From: Sphingomonas jinjuensis
GTDB taxonomy: Bacteria > Pseudomonadota > Alphaproteobacteria > Sphingomonadales > Sphingomonadaceae
NCBI RefSeq assembly: GCF_014197105.1
Contig: NZ_JACIEV010000005.1
Location: 221,908-285,907, forward strand
Reading direction: 5' to 3'
DNA length: 64,000 bases
Shown here: positions 51,882-59,750 of the stretch, piece after piece
How positions within the stretch are numbered: position 1 is the first letter of the stretch
How the letters are laid out: each line of letters begins with the position of its first letter
The notes under the pieces: generated by a model
Databases searched by the model: none
What the model was told of the DNA's origin: nothing
Seen by the model: only the letters and a program-made list of their open reading frames with translations
Program-made: the position numbers and the translations under genes

Positions 51882-52632
51882 AGCCGCCCGTCGCATCGAT
51901 GCGATCGACCTGACCCCCGCCTTCACCGCCGCCGATGCCGCAGCGATGCAGGCGCGTTTCGCCGGCGTCGCGGCGCCGGACATGCTGCGTGAGCTGCTGA
52001 CCGGTGAGCTGGCAGGCCGCACCGCCGCGGTCTCGTCGTTCGGCGCCGAGTCCGCCGTGCTGCTGCACATGGTGGCGCAGATCGACAAGGACATCCCCGT
52101 CGTCTTCACCAACACTCAGAAGATCTTCGGCGAGACGCTGGCCTATCGCGACGAGCTCGCCGAGCGGCTCGGCCTCACCGACCTGCGCGTCTACCGCCCG
52201 GATCCCCGGCTGCTGGCGGCGCGCGACGACAAGGGGCTGCGCTGGTCCTACGACCCCGACGGCTGCTGCGAGTTGCGCAAGGTCGAACCGCTCCGCCGCG
52301 CGCTGGCGCCGTTCGACGCCTGGATATCGGGTCGCAAGGGATTCCAGGCCGGCACCCGCACCGCCCTGCCGCGGTTCGAGGAGGATGAGGGCCGGTTGAA
52401 GATCAACCCGCTCGCCGATTGGTCGAAGGGCGATCTCGACGCCTATTTCGCGCAAGCCGACCTGCCCCGCCATCCGCTTGAGGCACAGGGCTATCTGTCG
52501 ATCGGCTGCGCGCCCTGCACGTCGAAGGTCCGCCACGGCGAAGATCCCCGCGCCGGCCGCTGGCGCGGCTGGGACAAGGTGGAATGCGGCATCCACCGCC
52601 CTGCCGAGCCGGGTGAAGACCCGATTTTCTAA
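51874..52632 (+). CDS. cysH: Phosphoadenylyl/adenylyl-sulfate reductase with Fe-S cysteines (APS reductase type)
   Basis: 252 residues; ATG 51874 overlaps the DUF934 stop by 8 bp (an ATG at 51844 is also in frame). Thiol-dependent reduction of APS or PAPS to sulfite. It carries the two cysteine pairs of [4Fe-4S] APS reductases: CC at 131-132 in GCCELRKVEPL and C212-x2-C215, plus the catalytic Cys238 in ECGIH. Cys-Cys pairs indicate APS as substrate, so the APS kinase in cysNC may serve other sulfation purposes or the enzyme may use both. Followed by an 85-bp repeat. Confidence 0.94.
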   Translation: MGEAARRIDAIDLTPAFTAADAAAMQARFAGVAAPDMLRELLTGELAGRTAAVSSFGAESAVLLHMVAQIDKDIPVVFTNTQKIFGETLAYRDELAERLGLTDLRVYRPDPRLLAARDDKGLRWSYDPDGCCELRKVEPLRRALAPFDAWISGRKGFQAGTRTALPRFEEDEGRLKINPLADWSKGDLDAYFAQADLPRHPLEAQGYLSIGCAPCTSKVRHGEDPRAGRWRGWDKVECGIHRPAEPGEDPIF

Positions 52633-52650
52633 GGGGCTTACTTCCAACCC

Positions 52651-52735
52651 CGTCATGCTGAACTCGTTTCAGCATCTCTGTGGGGCGGGCGGAGTACGTT
52701 CCCCATCGAGACCCTGAAACAAGTTCAGGGTGACG
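52651..52735. repeat. 85-bp REP/MITE-like inverted repeat after cysH
   Basis: Starts CGTCATGCTGAACTCGTTTC and ends GAAACAAGTTCAGGGTGACG. The arms are near-identical to those at 43604-43688, with different loops; both copies are 85 bp. It separates cysH from the convergent dnaB. Confidence 0.85.
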
Positions 52736-52767
52736 GGTATATATGGGAAGGAGCGACCGATCCCCGC

Positions 52768-54258
52768 TCAATATCCCGCATAGTCGCTGAACCGCGTGAT
52801 CGTCGGGTCGAACTTCAGCACCACCTTGCCGGTCGCACCATGGCGCTGCTTGGCGACGATCAGCTCGGCCAGGCCATAGATGCGCTCCATGTCGCTCGCC
52901 CATTTCGCGTGGTCTTCGAACACGCGCGCGTCGTCGCCCTCCATCGGGCGCTTGGGCTCCTTCTGCGCCTGGTAATAATCCTCGCGGAACACGAACCAGA
53001 CCATGTCGGCGTCCTGCTCGATCGAGCCCGATTCGCGAAGGTCGGACAGCATCGGCCGCTTATCCTCGCGGCTCTCCACCGCGCGGCTCAGCTGCGACAA
53101 AGCCAAGACGGGCACGTTCATGTCCTTCGCCAGCGTCTTCAATCCGCGGCTGATTTCCGAAATCTCCTGCACGCGGTTGCCCTCGGAGGACTTGCCCGAC
53201 CCGGTCAGCAGCTGAAGATAGTCGACGACCACCAGCCCGATCTCGTTATTGTGCCGCCGCTGCAGCCGCCGAACGCGCGTGTGCAGCGCGCTGATCGACA
53301 GGCCGCCGGTATCGTCGATGAACAGCGGCAGGTTCTCCAGCTCGGCTGCCGCCGCCGCCAGCTGGGCGAACTCCGCCTTGCTGATCTTACCCATGCGCAA
53401 CGATTCGGAGCTGATCTTCGACTGCTCGGCCAAGATGCGCGTTGCCAGCTGGTCGGCGCTCATTTCCAGGCTGAAGAAGGCCACCTTGGCGCCGACCGAA
53501 TCGGCAGGCGCGATCCCGTCCGCCATGTCGCGCATCCAGCGCCGCGCCGCGTTGAACGCGATGTTGGTGGCGAGCGACGTCTTCCCCATGCCCGGACGAC
53601 CCGCCAGGATCATCAAGTCGCTATGGTGCATGCCGCCGATCTTGGAGTTCACCGAATCAAGCCCGGTGGTGACGCCTGACAGATTGCCGCCCGAATTCAG
53701 TGCCCGCTCGGCCATCTTCACCGCGGCGGTGGTCGCTTGCGCGAAGGTCTTGATCGCATTTTCCGCGCCGCCGTCGCCCGCGACCTTGTACAGTTCCTCT
53801 TCGGCCAGCTCGATCTGCGCGCGCGGATTCACCTCCTCGCTGGTGTCCATCGCGCGGTCGACCAGTGTCCGGCCCACCGTTACCAGCGCGCGCAGCATCG
53901 CCAGGTCATAGATCTGCTGCGCGAATTGGCGCGCGCCGATCAGGCCAGCACCCGACCCGGTCAGCCCCGCCAGATAGGCCGGCCCGCCCAGCTCCTTCAT
54001 CGCCTCGTCCGCCTCGAACATCGGGCGCAGCGTGACCGGCGTCGCGAGCATGTCGTTGCTGCGCAGCGTCTTGATCGCGGCGAAGATGCGGCCGTGAAGC
54101 GGCTCGTAGAAATGCGCCGGCTCCAGCCGGTCGACCAGATCGTCCGCCAGCCGGTTGTCGATCATCATCGCGCCGAGCATCGCGGCCTCCGCCTCGACGT
54201 TGCGGGGCAGCTGCTGCGGCTCGGGCTGCAGCGGAGTCGGAAATGCGAGGGTTGCCAT
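52768..54258 (-). CDS. dnaB: Replicative DNA helicase
   Basis: 496 residues. The hexameric helicase of the replisome. N-terminal domain (residues ~18-150, PRNVEAEAAMLGAMMIDN), linker helix, then the RecA-like core with Walker A GRPGMGKT (220-227), the SLEMS segment and VVVDYLQLL (Walker B). The end is GKVVLKFDPTITRFSDY. A normal length. Upstream, between dnaB and the divergent UPF0262 gene, are three tandem 26-bp repeats. No intein. Confidence 0.97.
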   Translation of the reverse strand: MATLAFPTPLQPEPQQLPRNVEAEAAMLGAMMIDNRLADDLVDRLEPAHFYEPLHGRIFAAIKTLRSNDMLATPVTLRPMFEADEAMKELGGPAYLAGLTGSGAGLIGARQFAQQIYDLAMLRALVTVGRTLVDRAMDTSEEVNPRAQIELAEEELYKVAGDGGAENAIKTFAQATTAAVKMAERALNSGGNLSGVTTGLDSVNSKIGGMHHSDLMILAGRPGMGKTSLATNIAFNAARRWMRDMADGIAPADSVGAKVAFFSLEMSADQLATRILAEQSKISSESLRMGKISKAEFAQLAAAAAELENLPLFIDDTGGLSISALHTRVRRLQRRHNNEIGLVVVDYLQLLTGSGKSSEGNRVQEISEISRGLKTLAKDMNVPVLALSQLSRAVESREDKRPMLSDLRESGSIEQDADMVWFVFREDYYQAQKEPKRPMEGDDARVFEDHAKWASDMERIYGLAELIVAKQRHGATGKVVLKFDPTITRFSDYAGY

Positions 54259-54321
54259 GATGCCGACGCCTTACCCCTGCCCGACCGCCGCGCTCAACCC
54301 ATCGTCGCTGCGATAGGCGGG

Positions 54322-54399
54322 GATAAGTGCCATCCGCGTGATGCGGAGATAAGTGCCAGCCGCGTGACGCGGTGATAAGTGACACCCGCATGACCCGGC
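54322..54399. repeat. Three tandem 26-bp repeats between dnaB and UPF0262
   Basis: Three units starting at 54322, 54348 and 54374, each beginning GATAAGTG and containing a CCGC-x5-GCGG-type inverted repeat in the first two units (CCGCGTGATGCGG, CCGCGTGACGCGG). Period exactly 26 bp. They lie in the 156-bp intergenic region that should hold the promoters of both divergent genes. Could bind a protein or form small hairpins. Confidence 0.85.
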
Positions 54400-54414
54400 G
54401 CTATCCGCTGTGGC

Positions 54415-54897
54415 GTGGCCGACCCGCGGATCATCGACGTCGAACTGGACGAACGCACCATCCTGTGGCGTTCAGCCGATGTCGAGCAAGAGCGGCGGAT
54501 CGCGATCTTCGACCTGATCGAGGCCAATTACTTCGCCCCCCAGCGCGAACATGCCGATGGCTATGCCGGCCCCTACCGCCTCGCCCTCAGCGTCGAGGAG
54601 GGGCGGCTGGCGCTCGCGATCAAGCGCGAGGACGGAACGCCGCTCGAAACGCTCGTACTGGCGCTCGGGCGTTTCCGCCGCCCGATCCGCGACTATTTCG
54701 CGATCTGTGACAGCTATTACCAGGCCATCCGCCAGTCCACGCCGCAACAGATCGAAACCGTCGACATGGCCCGCCGCGCCATCCACAACGAGGCGGCGGA
54801 ACTGCTGATGGAGCGGCTCGACGGCAAGATCGCGGTCGATTTCGACACCGCGCGGCGCCTGTTCACTCTTATCTGCGTGCTGCATATTCGTGCTTGA
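54415..54897 (+). CDS. UPF0262 family protein
   Basis: 160 residues from a GTG at 54415. Strongly matches UPF0262: IIDVELDERTILWRSADVEQERRIAIFDLIEANYF at the start, GPYRLALSVEE, FRRPIRDYFAICDSYYQAI and the conserved C-terminus FDTARRLFTLICVLH. Found mainly in alphaproteobacteria; no function is established. Start codon region directly follows the tandem repeats, so these may regulate it. Overlaps the GH25-like gene by 8 bp. Confidence 0.9.
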   Translation: MADPRIIDVELDERTILWRSADVEQERRIAIFDLIEANYFAPQREHADGYAGPYRLALSVEEGRLALAIKREDGTPLETLVLALGRFRRPIRDYFAICDSYYQAIRQSTPQQIETVDMARRAIHNEAAELLMERLDGKIAVDFDTARRLFTLICVLHIRA

Positions 54898-55576
54898 TCG
54901 CTTCGGTTATGGAACCCGCCTGATCGCACTCCTCGTCTTTGCCGGGGTGCTGTGCCTCGCGGTCTGGATGTCGGCGACCGCCTGGCACCCCTCGGTCGCG
55001 CGCTATCCCGTGCAGGGGGTGGACCTGCCGGAGAACCCGCCGCCGGTCGAATGGCCGATGCTCCGCGCGCGCGGTGCCGACTTCGCCTATATTGTCGCGA
55101 CATCCGGCGCCGATCGGCGCGACCCGTCGTTCGAGGCGAACTGGGCCGCGCTGCCCGACGCCGGCCTCCGCCGCGGCGCGCTTCACCTCTATTCGCTGTG
55201 CCAGCCGGGGCTTGCGCAGGCCAACGCCTTTAACGCCGTCGTCCCGCAGGCCGACGACGCGCTGCCCGCGGCGGTCGACGTCAGCTATCGCGACGATTGC
55301 GCGACCCGTCCCGACAAGGCGGCACTGATCGCCGACCTCACCCGTTTCGCGAAGACCGTCGAGATCCACCTGCGCCATCCCGTCATCCTGCGCATCAGTC
55401 GCGCGGTGGAGGGCGACTATGAACTGTCGGCGGCGCTCGACCGGCCGCTGTGGACGATGGGCAATTTCATCGCCCCCGGCTACACGGCGCGGCCGTGGCG
55501 GCTGTGGCGCGCGAGCGACCTGCGCCGCGTCGACGGTATGAAGGGACCGGTCAATTGGAACGTGGTGGCACCATGA
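54890..55576 (+). CDS. GH25 (lysozyme)-like protein with altered catalytic motif
   Basis: 228 residues from a GTG overlapping UPF0262. A signal anchor (about residues 11-29) is followed by a GH25-like domain: VQGVDLPENPPPVEWPMLRARGADFAYIVATSG (Asp45), FEANWAALPDAGLRRGALHLYS and a central LPAAVDVS (Asp130-x-Ser132). GH25 muramidases normally have Asp-x-Glu at this place, and a Glu in the ATEG strand (here ATSG). So it is probably a structural or altered enzyme; alignment is needed to be sure. Overlaps cdd by 4 bp. Confidence 0.75.
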   Translation: MLDRFGYGTRLIALLVFAGVLCLAVWMSATAWHPSVARYPVQGVDLPENPPPVEWPMLRARGADFAYIVATSGADRRDPSFEANWAALPDAGLRRGALHLYSLCQPGLAQANAFNAVVPQADDALPAAVDVSYRDDCATRPDKAALIADLTRFAKTVEIHLRHPVILRISRAVEGDYELSAALDRPLWTMGNFIAPGYTARPWRLWRASDLRRVDGMKGPVNWNVVAP

Positions 55577-56031
55577 ATGACGACGCGACCCGGCTGATCG
55601 AGGCGGCGCGCGCCGCCGCGCATCACGCCCATGCCCCCTATTCGCGCTTTGCGGTCGGCGCCGCGCTGCTGATGAAGGACGGCACGCTCGTCACCGGCGC
55701 CAATGTCGAGAATGCGAGCTACGGCCTGTCGCTCTGCGCCGAAACCGTCGCGATCGCCACCGCCAGCGCGCAAGGGCGCCTGGCCGAGGTGGTTGCGGTC
55801 GGCGTCATCGGCGGCGCGATGGATGCCGACGGCCGCCCGACCGGCACCGGCCCCGTCAGCCCCTGCGGCCGCTGTCGCCAGGTCCTCAACGAGGCGGCGC
55901 AGATGGGCGGGGTCGACCTGCCCGTCCATTGCGGCGCGGCAGAAGGGGACGCGATCGCCAGCTATCGCCTGTCGGAATTGCTGCCCCATGCCTTCGGCCC
56001 CGCCGACCTCGGCATCGGCCCCGCCCGGTGA
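55573..56031 (+). CDS. cdd: Cytidine deaminase
   Basis: 152 residues from ATG 55573. Deaminates cytidine and deoxycytidine to (deoxy)uridine. The zinc site is C55-A-E57 (with Glu57 as the proton shuttle) and P-C98-G-R-C101. Also AVGAALLMKDG and GANVENASYGL. Homotetrameric type (about 130-150 residues). Its GTGA stop overlaps the following small membrane protein. Confidence 0.95.
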   Translation: MNDDATRLIEAARAAAHHAHAPYSRFAVGAALLMKDGTLVTGANVENASYGLSLCAETVAIATASAQGRLAEVVAVGVIGGAMDADGRPTGTGPVSPCGRCRQVLNEAAQMGGVDLPVHCGAAEGDAIASYRLSELLPHAFGPADLGIGPAR

Positions 56032-56180
56032 GCGATCAGGAGCCGAAACCCACGCCCTTCTGGAAGCAGGCCGCCCTCGCCGGCGTCATCCTCTTCGCCC
56101 CCGGCGGCTTCATCCTCGGCGCCACCCTCCTCGCCCAGCGCTATCGGAATTGGCAGAAGTCCCCGTCACCCCGGCCTTGA
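56028..56180 (+). CDS. Small single-pass membrane protein
   Basis: 50 residues from a GTG overlapping the cdd stop. One hydrophobic helix (AALAGVILFAPGGFILGATLLA) between charged ends. Unknown family. Possibly translated by coupling to cdd. Its 3' end overlaps the convergent nucleosidase remnant by 15 bp. Confidence 0.5.
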   Translation: MSDQEPKPTPFWKQAALAGVILFAPGGFILGATLLAQRYRNWQKSPSPRP

Positions 56181-56797
56181 GTCGGACGACCAGGCCTCCA
56201 CCATCCGATCCACCGCCGCCGCCAGCCGGTCGTCTATCACGCCCAGCAACTCGGCCCATCCCTCGATCCCCGTCAGCTCGCCCGACCCGTCCGAAATGCC
56301 GCGCAAGCCCACCAGCGTAACGCCGAATCGCTGGCATGCCCGCCACACCGCGAACGTCTCCATGTCGACCATGTCGGCGTCGATCGCGTCATAGCCGGCA
56401 CCACCGACCACATCCGCCCCCGTCGACAGCGTCGCGACCGGCATGCCCGCGATCGGCGTCTCCAGCGCAATGCACACCGGGTGGTCGACGAACGGCGTCA
56501 CCCCGCGCACGAAACCGAGCAGCGACGCATCCATGTCGCGCCAGGCCACGCTCGCGACCTGGTACACCTCGCCCAGCCGGCAGCGCCGCGATCCCGCCGA
56601 GCCGAGCGACACCATGACGTCAGGCAGCGTCCCCGCCGCCTGCGCCTCGGCCAGTGCGACGCCGACCGCCAATGCCGCCTCGATCGGCCCCACCCCGTCA
56701 TCAACGGCGCGATCCGCGCTCGCAACGCCGGGCCATATTCGGGCGCGCAGGCCATGGCGAAGGCGACCCGCCGCCCGCCGATCGTCTCGATCCGCAT
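56166..56797 (-). pseudogene. MTA/SAH nucleosidase-family (phosphorylase) gene with a single-base frameshift
   Basis: The product would read MRIETIGGRRVAFAMACAPEYGPAL... in one frame and VGPIEAALAVGVALAEAQ... through to SDSRPG in the next. To join TG-VGPIEAA needs one extra G in a GGGG run at 56693-56696 (minus strand ACGGGGTGGGG). Both halves together give an intact nucleosidase/phosphorylase of about 211 residues with the usual ASVAWRDMDAS and DMVDMETFAVWRA motifs (the latter the catalytic-region signature). So the gene is disrupted by one base, or the base was missed in a homopolymer when sequencing. The start overlaps the Nudix stop by one base (TGATG). Confidence 0.75.
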
Positions 56798-57255
56798 CAC
56801 CACCGCCCGTTTGCCTGCCGCCGCCCCCGCCATTCGTCGATCCGCCGACGGGTCGCGGGCGATACCGCGTCCGGCAGCGCGTCGGGATCGACGGGGACGA
56901 CCTCGGCGATCTCGATCCCGTCGGCTTGCGGCGTGCCGGCCAGTCGCGCGCGGAACAGATGGACGGTATCCCGCCGCCCCTCGGCCCGCGCCGCGAAGAT
57001 GCCGGCCGGTTCGACTTCGGCAAGGGTGCAGCCAATTTCTTCAGCGATCTCCCGCGCCGCCGCCGCCGCAGGCGTCTCGCGCCGGCCGACGCCGCCGCCC
57101 GGCAGCATCAGCTGCGGGCTGCCATAGCGGTGGCGGACCAGCACCAGCCGCCCCGCCACATCGAACGCCATCACCTTCACCCCGCGTGTCTTCACGCCGA
57201 GCACCGCCATCGCCTTGCGCCGGACGCGATGCGCCAGATCGATCATAGCCCGCAT
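56797..57255 (-). CDS. Nudix hydrolase
   Basis: 152 residues from ATG 57255, preceded by GGGGGG. Nudix box GGGVGRRETPAAAAAREIAEEIGC with the G-x5-E-x7-REI-x-EE-x-G pattern. N-terminus of about 30 residues is basic and helical. The substrate (nucleoside diphosphate linked to another moiety) is not known; the neighbours (nucleosidase, dCTP deaminase, cytidine deaminase) suggest nucleotide-pool housekeeping. Divergent from dcd, 100 bp apart. Confidence 0.87.
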   Translation of the reverse strand: MRAMIDLAHRVRRKAMAVLGVKTRGVKVMAFDVAGRLVLVRHRYGSPQLMLPGGGVGRRETPAAAAAREIAEEIGCTLAEVEPAGIFAARAEGRRDTVHLFRARLAGTPQADGIEIAEVVPVDPDALPDAVSPATRRRIDEWRGRRQANGRW

Positions 57256-57355
57256 CGAATCCCCCCAATGGCAAGAGCCCACCGGCCCCGGCCGAGCCGC
57301 CATGCTTGCCTCACCCGCGAAAGCCGGCAAAGGACATGGGCGAAGGGGTTAGCCG

Positions 57356-57910
57356 ATGTCCATCCTGTCCGATCGCTGGATTCGCGAGCGCGCGACGCGT
57401 GACCGCATGATCGAGCCGTTCGTCGAAAGCCAGCGCCGCGAGGGCTGCATCAGCTATGGCCTGTCGTCCTACGGCTATGACGCCCGTGTCGCCGATGAAT
57501 TCAAGATCTTCACCAACGTCGACAACGCCATCGTCGACCCGAAGGATTTCGCCGCGAACAGCTTCGTCGATCGCAAGACCGACGTCTGCATCATCCCGCC
57601 CAACAGCTTCGCGCTGGCGAGGACGGTCGAATATTTCCGGGTGCCGCGCGACGTGCTGGTCATCTGCCTCGGCAAGTCGACCTATGCGCGCTGCGGGATC
57701 ATCGTCAATGTGACCCCGCTCGAGCCGGGCTGGGAAGGTCATGTGACGCTGGAATTCTCCAACACCACCCCGCTACCGGCGAAGATCTACGCCAACGAGG
57801 GCGCCTGCCAGTTCCTGTTTCTAGCCGGAAACGAGCCTTGCGAGACGAGCTACGCCGATCGCGCGGGCAAATACATGGGCCAACAGGGGGTCACGCTGCC
57901 GCGACTCTAA
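57356..57910 (+). CDS. dcd: dCTP deaminase
   Basis: 184 residues, ATG 57356. Deaminates dCTP to dUTP for thymidylate synthesis. Family marks: [54 protein letters not shown] (conserved block at about 110-150 with the catalytic Glu) and the ending [14 protein letters not shown]. Together with cdd two kilobases away it feeds the dUMP pool. A GC-rich palindrome follows at 57938-57956. Confidence 0.95.
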   Translation: MSILSDRWIRERATRDRMIEPFVESQRREGCISYGLSSYGYDARVADEFKIFTNVDNAIVDPKDFAANSFVDRKTDVCIIPPNSFALARTVEYFRVPRDVLVICLGKSTYARCGIIVNVTPLEPGWEGHVTLEFSNTTPLPAKIYANEGACQFLFLAGNEPCETSYADRAGKYMGQQGVTLPRL

Positions 57911-57937
57911 AGCGGCAAGACGACGCTGCTAAATCAT

Positions 57938-57956
57938 CCCTCCCTGCAAGGGAGGG
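57938..57956. terminator. Short palindrome (CCCTCCC-GGGAGGG) after dcd
   Basis: CCCTCCCTGCAAGGGAGGG followed by a G-rich stretch. A REP-type hairpin placed after dcd and before the convergent small TPR-like gene. Confidence 0.6.
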
Positions 57957-58078
57957 GCCGGGGGTGGGTAAGCGTATTCACAAGCCAGCTGCCGCGACCG
58001 CAACCGCCCCGTATCACTCAACCAAAGCCGCACGCTCCCGAACGCCGCAGCATCGAGCCGCGGCGCTCCGTCACTCAC

Positions 58079-58435
58079 TCACCGCGTCGCGAACGCCTCG
58101 ACGCGCGCCGGCAGCCGCTCCAGCCCCCGCGCCGCGATGTCGTGCGACGACACCACTGCGCCGTTCGGCATGTCCATGTTCACGACAGGCACCGCCTGGA
58201 CTTCGCCGTAGAGCGCGCGCGCATCCGCGATCCGGCCGAGCTTGGCATAGGCCGCCGCCAGGTTGAGCATCAGCTCGGGCCGCTGCGGAAAAATCCGGCG
58301 CTCCGCCTCGATCTGCCGCGCCGCCCCGGCGAAATCGCCTGCCGCGATCGCCTGGAACCCGGTGCGATCCTGCGCCAGCGTCGGCGTCGCCATGCCGATG
58401 CCCGCTACCGCCGCCACCACCATCACTGCTCGCAT
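58079..58435 (-). CDS. Small exported TPR-like protein
   Basis: 118 residues from ATG 58435; GGAGG lies five bases upstream, better than the ATG at 58447. Signal peptide to about residue 22 (GIGMATPTLAQ). One TPR-like helix pair follows (FQAIAAGDFAGAARQIEAERRIFPQRPELMLNLAAAYAKLGRIADARALYGEV). Probably a periplasmic adaptor. Two direct/inverted repeats upstream (58459-58476) look like an operator. Confidence 0.75.
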   Translation of the reverse strand: MRAVMVVAAVAGIGMATPTLAQDRTGFQAIAAGDFAGAARQIEAERRIFPQRPELMLNLAAAYAKLGRIADARALYGEVQAVPVVNMDMPNGAVVSSHDIAARGLERLPARVEAFATR

Positions 58436-58458
58436 CGCCGCCTCCATGTTTCACTTCT

Positions 58459-58476
58459 GTGACACTGTTGTGTCAC
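58459..58476. promoter_or_regulatory. Perfect inverted repeat upstream of the small TPR-like gene
   Basis: GTGACAC-TGTT-GTGTCAC, 7-bp arms, at 24 to 41 bp before the ATG at 58435. Next to it the TCACTTC motif is repeated (58451 and 58473). Repressor operator-like; binding factor unknown. Confidence 0.4.
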
Positions 58477-58483
58477 TTCGATG

Positions 58484-59228
58484 ACGCATGTGCAAGCGGC
58501 TGGTTCCACCGATCGCGACCGAAACGGGACGATTCGAGGGAGGTGCCTCTGGCTTTGCGATGTCGGGTGACGCTCCGCGCGACTGCGCCGTCATTCACCG
58601 TCAGCGAAAGCTGCGCGCTTTTGGCTGCCTCGAGTGGCAATCGCGACCGCAATCACTTGACGCTGTTCAGCGCTGCTACCTTTGACTGCGCCGACCTGGC
58701 GGCCCTGGCCGAAGCATATCCAGCATCGTCGGCACTATGCTGTCGCTGGCGCCGTCGACCATCGTAACGCTGCGCGCAGCACCGCGTCGGCAGCCGGTGC
58801 ACGCTCGCCGGGCCATCCGTCCGCCGCGCCCCGCGTGTGCCGCTTCAGCGCACGCTACCTACGGTGAGATCCGCTCGGTACTGTGGCGGCTATCCACTCG
58901 CAATGGCCGGGCGTGAGCGTTCGGCTCGGCGCCGTCTGGCGCCAGCACCGCGATCGGCGTCGCCTCGGCGATCAGCCTCCGGTCCCGGCACGCCCCGGCG
59001 TCCAAGGCGAATTGGTCATTGGCAATGAGCCCCTTCCGTACGGTGATCGGGCGAAGGTGCTCCACCGATCGCCGGCCATCGACCGATTAGGTAGCCGTCG
59101 CGATCAAACCAGCGGGCTAAGCCATCACCAGCTGGGGTCTCCCGCAATATCCCGCCCGCCTGCGCGGTCGTTCAGCGCTGCACGGATCGGACGCGTCGCC
59201 ATCGCATCGCCCGACCGATCCGGAATCG
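58484..59228. other. About 745 bp with no convincing gene
   Basis: Open frames exist on both strands but none has a credible start site with a recognisable domain, signal peptide, or coding-like pattern. No tRNA, riboswitch or obvious repeat was seen. It may be decayed coding sequence or a long spacer downstream of the exb operon. Confidence 0.5.
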
Positions 59229-59258
59229 AAAAGGGCGGCCCCTCGCGGGACCGCCCTT
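59229..59258 (-). terminator. Rho-independent terminator of the tonB-exbB-exbD-exbD operon
   Basis: On the minus strand the hairpin AAGGGCGG-N12-CCGCCCTT is followed by TTTT (from plus-strand AAAA at 59229-59232). It lies 33 bp after the last exbD stop. The most convincing intrinsic terminator in the window. Confidence 0.75.
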
Positions 59259-59290
59259 CGCTCATCGTTTCGAATGTCCGCCCCAATCGA

Positions 59291-59719
59291 TCAGAAGTCG
59301 CTGCGATACTGCTCGTTGCCGATGAAGCCGAGCTTGGTCACCTGCGACCGCTTGATCACCGCCAGCGTCCGATCGACCACTTCGTAGCGGGCATTCGGAT
59401 CAGGCTGGAAGTGCAGCTCAGGTTCCGGGTTCATGCCCGCGGCGGTGTCGAGATACTGCCGCAGCGTCACGTCGTCGACCGGCGCACCGTTCCACGTGAT
59501 GGTGCCAGCAGGATCGATCGCGATCTTGTTCTTCTGCGGGTCGACCGGCGGCTTCTGCTGCCGGGGATCGTTCACCGGCAGGTCGACCTTCACCGCGTGG
59601 GTCGGCTTGGGCAGCGTGATAATGAACATGATGAGGAGCACGAGCATGACGTCGATCAGCGGCGTCGTGTTCATTTCCATCATCGGCTCGCCGTCGTCGG
59701 AGCCACCACTCATTGCCAT
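59291..59719 (-). CDS. exbD: ExbD-family biopolymer transporter
   Basis: 142 residues. N-terminal cytoplasmic tail, one transmembrane helix (NTTPLIDVMLVLLIMFIITLP, with the conserved proton-pathway Asp in PLIDVML at about residue 23) and a periplasmic domain ending GNEQYRSDF. Forms the proton-driven motor with ExbB that energises TonB. Second of two exbD copies. The operon order is tonB-exbB-exbD-exbD. Confidence 0.93.
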   Translation of the reverse strand: MAMSGGSDDGEPMMEMNTTPLIDVMLVLLIMFIITLPKPTHAVKVDLPVNDPRQQKPPVDPQKNKIAIDPAGTITWNGAPVDDVTLRQYLDTAAGMNPEPELHFQPDPNARYEVVDRTLAVIKRSQVTKLGFIGNEQYRSDF

Positions 59720-59750
59720 GTTACGTTACTCCTGGTGTGGCCTGCCGGGC

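Noticed and set aside
58883..59280. Possible protein frames in the gap after the small TPR-like gene
   Set aside because: No recognisable domain, weak start contexts and composition unlike the neighbours; they run into the antisense of exbD.
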